Part shown: positions 60,757-64,000 of the stretch, in pieces
Layout of the letters: each line of letters begins with the position of its first letter
How positions within the stretch are numbered: the stretch's first letter is position 1
Program-made: the position numbers and the translations under genes
Assembly: GCA_964605235.1 (NCBI GenBank)
Contig: CAZSBB010000001.1
Location: forward strand, 124,001 to 188,000
Direction of reading: 5' to 3'
Length of the DNA stretch: 64,000 nt
Source of the DNA: CAZSBB01 sp964605235
GTDB taxonomy: Bacteria; Planctomycetota; Phycisphaerae; Phycisphaerales; Phycisphaeraceae
Notes under the pieces: generated by a model
What the model was told of the DNA's origin: nothing
What the model saw: only the letters and a program-made list of their open reading frames with translations
The model's database searches: none

Positions 60757-62643
60757 ATGGCGACCGTGCTGACCAACGACGTGGAGGCTGCCTCGTCCAC
60801 CAGTGCGCTCTCAACGGCGCGCCAGTTGCGCAAAGCTGGGCAAATCGACAAAGCCCTGCGCGGGCTGGCGCTGGCGATCCGGGCGGGGGAACTGAGCGCC
60901 GAAGACCTGGAAAAAGCCGGGCAATTCCTGCGCAAAGCGTGGGACCAGCAGGGCTATCCCGCGGGTACGCTGTCGGTGCTGCTGCTGGGGCAATTCACCA
61001 CCAACTGGCTGGGCACCGTGCTGACTGCCGCCGCGTGGGGCCGGGGCGTCGCGCTGCGGATCAGCGAAGGTCAGTACGACAATGTGATTCAGGAACTCAT
61101 GGCGCCGGCGTTGCAGAGTGATCCGCCGCAGGCAATTGTGCTGCTGCCGTGGCATCAGCGTCTGCTGGGCAAAGCCGACGAACGCGCCGCCAACGAAGCG
61201 ATTGCAGATGAACTGGCGTACTGGCGTCAGTGCTGGCAACTGGCGACGGGCCAATTGGGCGCCAAGCTGGTGCAGGTGGGTTACGACCTGCCGCTGCCGG
61301 GGCCGCTGGGTTACCACCTCGCGGGACTGGGTGAAGGCGCGATCGAGCGCGTGCGGCAGGCGAATCATCAGCTCCGCGCCGAGTTGCCGCCGGGGGCGTA
61401 CTTCGTCGACCTCGACCAGATTGCCGGGCAAATGGGCCGCGAGCAGTTTTACAGCTCCCGCCGGTACTACTGGACCAAGCAGCCCTTCAGCGAAGTCGGC
61501 ACCCAGCGCCTGTGCGAACACCTGTGGGCGGGTCTTCGCGCCGTGACCACCGGGCCCAAGAAAGTGCTGGTGCTCGATCTGGACAACACGCTCTGGGGCG
61601 GCGTCGTTGGCGAGACCGGCCCGCTGGGCGTGGGGCTCGGCGAAGATGCCGCCGGCGAGGCGTACCGCGCTTTCCAGAAATACTGCAAACAACTCGCGCA
61701 GCGCGGCGTGGTGCTCACCGTCGCTTCCAAAAATAACGACCAGGACGCCCGCGAACCGTTCGAGCAGAACCCCGCCATGGCGCTCAAGCTCGACGACTTT
61801 GCCGCCTTCTGCGCCACCTGGGACCCCAAAGCCCTGAGCATCCAGCGCACCGCCGCCACGCTGCGGCTGGGGCTCGACAGCTTCGTCTTCTTTGACGACA
61901 ACCCCGCCGAGCGCGAGCACATTCGTCAGGCGCTGCCTGAGGTGGAAGTGGTGGACGTGCCGGAGGACCCGGCGCTGTACATCGCAGCGCTGCAGGCGGG
62001 GCTGTATTTTGAATCCCTGCCGCTGACCGACGCCGATCGCCAGCGCAGCGATCAGTACCGGGTGGAAGCGCAGCGGCGCACGCTCGAGCAATCGTTTGGC
62101 TCCATGGATGATTATCTCGCGTCGCTGAAGATGCTCGGCGACCCGCGTGATCTGGATGACGCCGACATGCCGCGCGTCGTGCAGCTCATCGGCAAAACGA
62201 ACCAGTTCAACCTGACCACCCGCCGGCACAGCGAAGCCGACGTGCGCGCTCTGCTGGCGCAGCCGCGCAGCGTGGGACTGACCCTGCGCATGGAAGACCG
62301 CCTGGGCGAGCATGGACTCATCTCCGTGCTGCTGGCGGGCGCGGATGCGCAGGACCCGGACACGCTGAACATCGACACCTGGCTGATGAGTTGCCGGGTG
62401 ATCGGGCGCACCGCGGAGGAATACTTCTTCAGCGTGCTGGTCGAGCGCGCCCGCGAACTGGGCTATGCGAAGCTGCGGGGGCAATACATCCGCACCGCGA
62501 AGAACCAGCTCGTGGAGAAGCTGTACGACCGGCTGGGGTTTGCTCAGGTCAGTGCAGCCGACGGGGTTGTGACCTATGAGCTGACGCTGGCGGAGCTGGG
62601 GCCAATCAAACACTTCATCACCCGCGCGGGCACGCCGTCATGA
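60757..62643 (+). CDS. FkbH-like HAD-IIIC phosphatase (glyceryl-ACP synthase type)
   Basis: FkbH-like proteins take 1,3-bisphosphoglycerate, remove phosphate and load a glyceryl group on an ACP. The 628-residue product has an N-terminal SGNH-like/accessory region (to ~260), a HAD catalytic domain with VLDLDNTLWGG (D274 and D276), SKNN at 324-327, FFDDNPAERE near 378-387 and a C-terminal GNAT-like region (RVIGRTAEEYFFSVLVERAR) after about residue 490. The order is that of FkbH in tetronate and polyketide pathways. Its gene overlaps the MBOAT start by four bases (ATGA). The adjacent ACP fits as its partner; the use of the glyceryl unit by MBOAT is inference. Confidence 0.87.
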   Translation: MATVLTNDVEAASSTSALSTARQLRKAGQIDKALRGLALAIRAGELSAEDLEKAGQFLRKAWDQQGYPAGTLSVLLLGQFTTNWLGTVLTAAAWGRGVALRISEGQYDNVIQELMAPALQSDPPQAIVLLPWHQRLLGKADERAANEAIADELAYWRQCWQLATGQLGAKLVQVGYDLPLPGPLGYHLAGLGEGAIERVRQANHQLRAELPPGAYFVDLDQIAGQMGREQFYSSRRYYWTKQPFSEVGTQRLCEHLWAGLRAVTTGPKKVLVLDLDNTLWGGVVGETGPLGVGLGEDAAGEAYRAFQKYCKQLAQRGVVLTVASKNNDQDAREPFEQNPAMALKLDDFAAFCATWDPKALSIQRTAATLRLGLDSFVFFDDNPAEREHIRQALPEVEVVDVPEDPALYIAALQAGLYFESLPLTDADRQRSDQYRVEAQRRTLEQSFGSMDDYLASLKMLGDPRDLDDADMPRVVQLIGKTNQFNLTTRRHSEADVRALLAQPRSVGLTLRMEDRLGEHGLISVLLAGADAQDPDTLNIDTWLMSCRVIGRTAEEYFFSVLVERARELGYAKLRGQYIRTAKNQLVEKLYDRLGFAQVSAADGVVTYELTLAELGPIKHFITRAGTPS

Positions 62644-63803
62644 CCACGCCCGTCAAGCTCATTGATCTGGCGGGCCCGGAGTTCTGGGTCGCGTGCGGCG
62701 TGGGCGTGGTCGGGCTGACCGTGCTGGGGCGAACCCGTTTTCGTCCCCTGGCGCAAACCGTGCTGAACCTGGGCTTCCTGGTGGTGATGCTGCGCGCTCA
62801 AGCGCTGCTGGTGCTGCTGGGGGCAGTGGTGGTGTGGCTGGCGCTCAAGCTGCTCGCCAAGCGCTGCGTGCCGCGTTTGCTGTGTCTGCTGCTGGGGACG
62901 GCGATTCTCGCCTTGTTCATCTGCAACAAACTTCCCGGGCTGGCGCAGCGCATCGACCTGGGGCCGGTGAATCCGATCCTGAGCGTCATTGGTTTTTCCT
63001 ACATTGCGCTGCGGCTGATCGAGCTGATCCGCGCGGTGTATGAGCAGCGGCATCCCGCGCCGGGCTTGCTGGGGACGATCAACTATCTGCTGCCGTTCCA
63101 CATGCTCGCCGCCGGCCCGATCCAGGCGTATGACGAGTTTGTGGCGCAGCCCGCCCAGCCCGAGGCGCTGAGCGCCAAGGACACGCTGGAGGCGGTGGAG
63201 CGCATCGCTGCCGGGCTGTTCAAAAAGTTCGTGCTGGCGACGGCGGTCAACAGTCTGTTCCTCACCAACTTCACCGCGCCGGGTCCGTGGTACTGGCTCT
63301 GGGAAGCGCAGATGTTCTATCTGTGGCTGTACCTGGATTTCAGCGCGTACAGCGACATCGCGGTAGGTGTGGGTCGGCTGATGGGCGTCGCCACGCCGGA
63401 GAATTTCAATCGGCCCTACCTGGCGCGGAACATGGTGAACTTCTGGGAGCGCTGGCACATTTCGCTGTCGCTGTGGATTCGCCGCAACCTGTTCTTCCCC
63501 ATCCAGATCGCGGCGATGCGCTGGACCGGCGGCAAGTGGCCGCTGCTGGCGGCGACCCTTGCGTTCATGATCGCGTTCATGCTCTGCGGGCTGTGGCATG
63601 AACTGACGATCAACTACTTCCTGTGGGGCGTCGCCAACGCGGTGGGGCTGAGCGTCGCGTACATCTACCGCCAGTTGCTGCAGAAAAAGCTGGGCGGCAA
63701 GGGACTCAAGCAATACAACGCCAACCCGTGGATTCGCGCGGCGGCGGTGGTGGTGACGTATGAGTTTGTCGCGTTTTCGCTGGTGCTGTTGTTCTGGCCG
63801 TGA
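62640..63803 (+). CDS. MBOAT-family membrane O-acyltransferase
   Basis: The 387-residue inner-membrane protein is of the DltB/AlgI group that moves acyl groups across the membrane onto polysaccharide. At least eight helices are seen. Family hallmarks are FWERWHISLSLWIRR and LCGLWHELTINYFLWG with the catalytic H320. An invariant arginine/phenylalanine pattern of DltB is less evident, so substrate cannot be read. The start overlaps the FkbH stop by four bases. The next gene (63870) encodes a protein beginning with a transmembrane helix, the position where a DltD/AlgJ-type partner is usually found. Confidence 0.88.
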   Translation: MTTPVKLIDLAGPEFWVACGVGVVGLTVLGRTRFRPLAQTVLNLGFLVVMLRAQALLVLLGAVVVWLALKLLAKRCVPRLLCLLLGTAILALFICNKLPGLAQRIDLGPVNPILSVIGFSYIALRLIELIRAVYEQRHPAPGLLGTINYLLPFHMLAAGPIQAYDEFVAQPAQPEALSAKDTLEAVERIAAGLFKKFVLATAVNSLFLTNFTAPGPWYWLWEAQMFYLWLYLDFSAYSDIAVGVGRLMGVATPENFNRPYLARNMVNFWERWHISLSLWIRRNLFFPIQIAAMRWTGGKWPLLAATLAFMIAFMLCGLWHELTINYFLWGVANAVGLSVAYIYRQLLQKKLGGKGLKQYNANPWIRAAAVVVTYEFVAFSLVLLFWP

Positions 63804-63828
63804 TGAATCCCCCGGAGCCCCCCGGAAT

Positions 63829-63847
63829 CCCCCGGCAGAGCCGGGGG
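63829..63847 (+). repeat. GCCGGGGG hairpin, relative of the 29780 palindrome
   Basis: CCCCCGGC-AGA-GCCGGGGG stem with a 3-base loop, in the 66-base gap between MBOAT and the last gene. It is preceded by repeated CCCCCGGA units from 63809. Confidence 0.6.
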
Positions 63848-63869
63848 CTAATGGATGAGGTGATTGAAC

Positions 63870-64000
63870 ATGCTTAAGCGTTGGCTCAATCCGGTGCCGG
63901 AGCTGCCTGCGGGGCGGGTGTGGCTGCGCGTGCTGTGGATCGCGGTGCAGGTCGCCCTGGCGCTGGTGTGGGCGGGCAAGGCCAATCCGTTTTTCTATCA
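63870..64000 (+). CDS. Membrane protein, partial (MBOAT partner candidate)
   Basis: The first 43 residues are visible. They start MLKRWLNPVPELPAG and continue into a hydrophobic helix (VLWIAVQVALALVWAG). GAGGTG lies about 9 bases before the ATG. The position after MBOAT and the amphipathic start resemble the membrane-anchored partners of alginate or D-alanine transfer systems, but the part seen is too short to assign a family. Confidence 0.6.
   Translation, partial: MLKRWLNPVPELPAGRVWLRVLWIAVQVALALVWAGKANPFFY

Noticed and set aside
60341..63803. A classical dlt operon
   Set aside because: ACP and MBOAT resemble DltC and DltB, but there is no DltA adenylating enzyme and the FkbH gene takes its place; teichoic acid is also not expected in this cell type.
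1..64000. tRNA, rRNA, prophage or insertion sequence transposase genes
   Set aside because: I looked for conserved tRNA loops, rRNA segments, integrase or transposase motifs and found none that could be supported.

Overview
The window is a GC-rich (roughly 65-70 %) bacterial chromosome segment carrying about 48 protein genes and no recognisable rRNA or tRNA. Gene content fits a Planctomycetota-type bacterium, perhaps class Phycisphaerae: an Mla-type ABC ATPase, tandem LptF/LptG permeases (so an outer membrane with LPS export), two flagellins, an excisionase-HTH/GspE fusion, large secreted polysaccharide-degrading proteins, a BNR-repeat/MoaD pair and very many short palindromic intergenic repeats. 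The taxon is an inference from content, not a search result.

Layout. 0-5.6 kb: mlaF-like ATPase (cut by the left edge), divergent MsbA-type exporter, transglutaminase-like protein, DAHP synthase. 6-10 kb: two glycan-active proteins (GH78 rhamnosidase-like, GH32/43-like propeller) and a zinc-ribbon-like small protein. 10.7-18.7 kb: acyl-lipid desaturase; a padR-glpF-cobW operon; a HTH-GspE fusion behind a Fur-box-like promoter; a BNR/MoaD pair; an atypical protein kinase. 18.9-25.1 kb: a 1444-residue secreted heparinase-like protein and UDP-glucuronate decarboxylase. 25.2-33.6 kb: PQQ propeller, HemN-like radical SAM protein, chorismate-lyase-like protein, FAD halogenase-like monooxygenase, glycosyltransferase, hotdog thioesterase, small membrane protein and PaaK-like AMP ligase, which together look like a route to an aromatic (hydroxybenzoate-derived) product. 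33.8-40.7 kb: large secreted exo-rhamnogalacturonan-lyase-like protein, a small membrane protein and a SulP transporter. 40.8-48.6 kb (mostly minus strand): dprA, hisD, lptF, lptG and a membrane protein that looks like a P1B-ATPase stripped of its catalytic domains, then a Spy-like periplasmic protein. 48.7-54.6 kb: a GT2-methyltransferase fusion and two flagellin paralogues. 55-58.6 kb: Nudix hydrolase, hypothetical membrane protein, a frameshifted gene, nadA. 58.7-64 kb: a double-hotdog/SDR fusion divergent from an acyl carrier protein, an FkbH-like glyceryl-ACP synthase, an MBOAT acyltransferase and the start of a membrane protein.

The most promising undescribed system is the right-hand locus: FkbH, ACP and MBOAT together could form a Dlt-like pathway that loads a C3 (glyceryl) unit on the ACP and transfers it to an extracytoplasmic glycan or lipid, without any DltA-type adenylating enzyme. 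Second is the aromatic gene set at 26.4-33.6 kb. Third is the Cys-rich PadR regulator with an aquaglyceroporin and a CobW metallochaperone, suggestive of metalloid or metal handling.

At least six families of short inverted-repeat elements populate the gaps (three GGGGATAAGTACA palindromes, seven CACAGAG elements, two copies of a 294-bp element, GGTCCGGGC double hairpins, a 29-bp perfect inverted repeat and GCCCCCGG hairpins). One site shows one family inserted into another. Coordinates come from reading the sequence by eye; family assignments rest on motifs and general knowledge of the families, without database searches.
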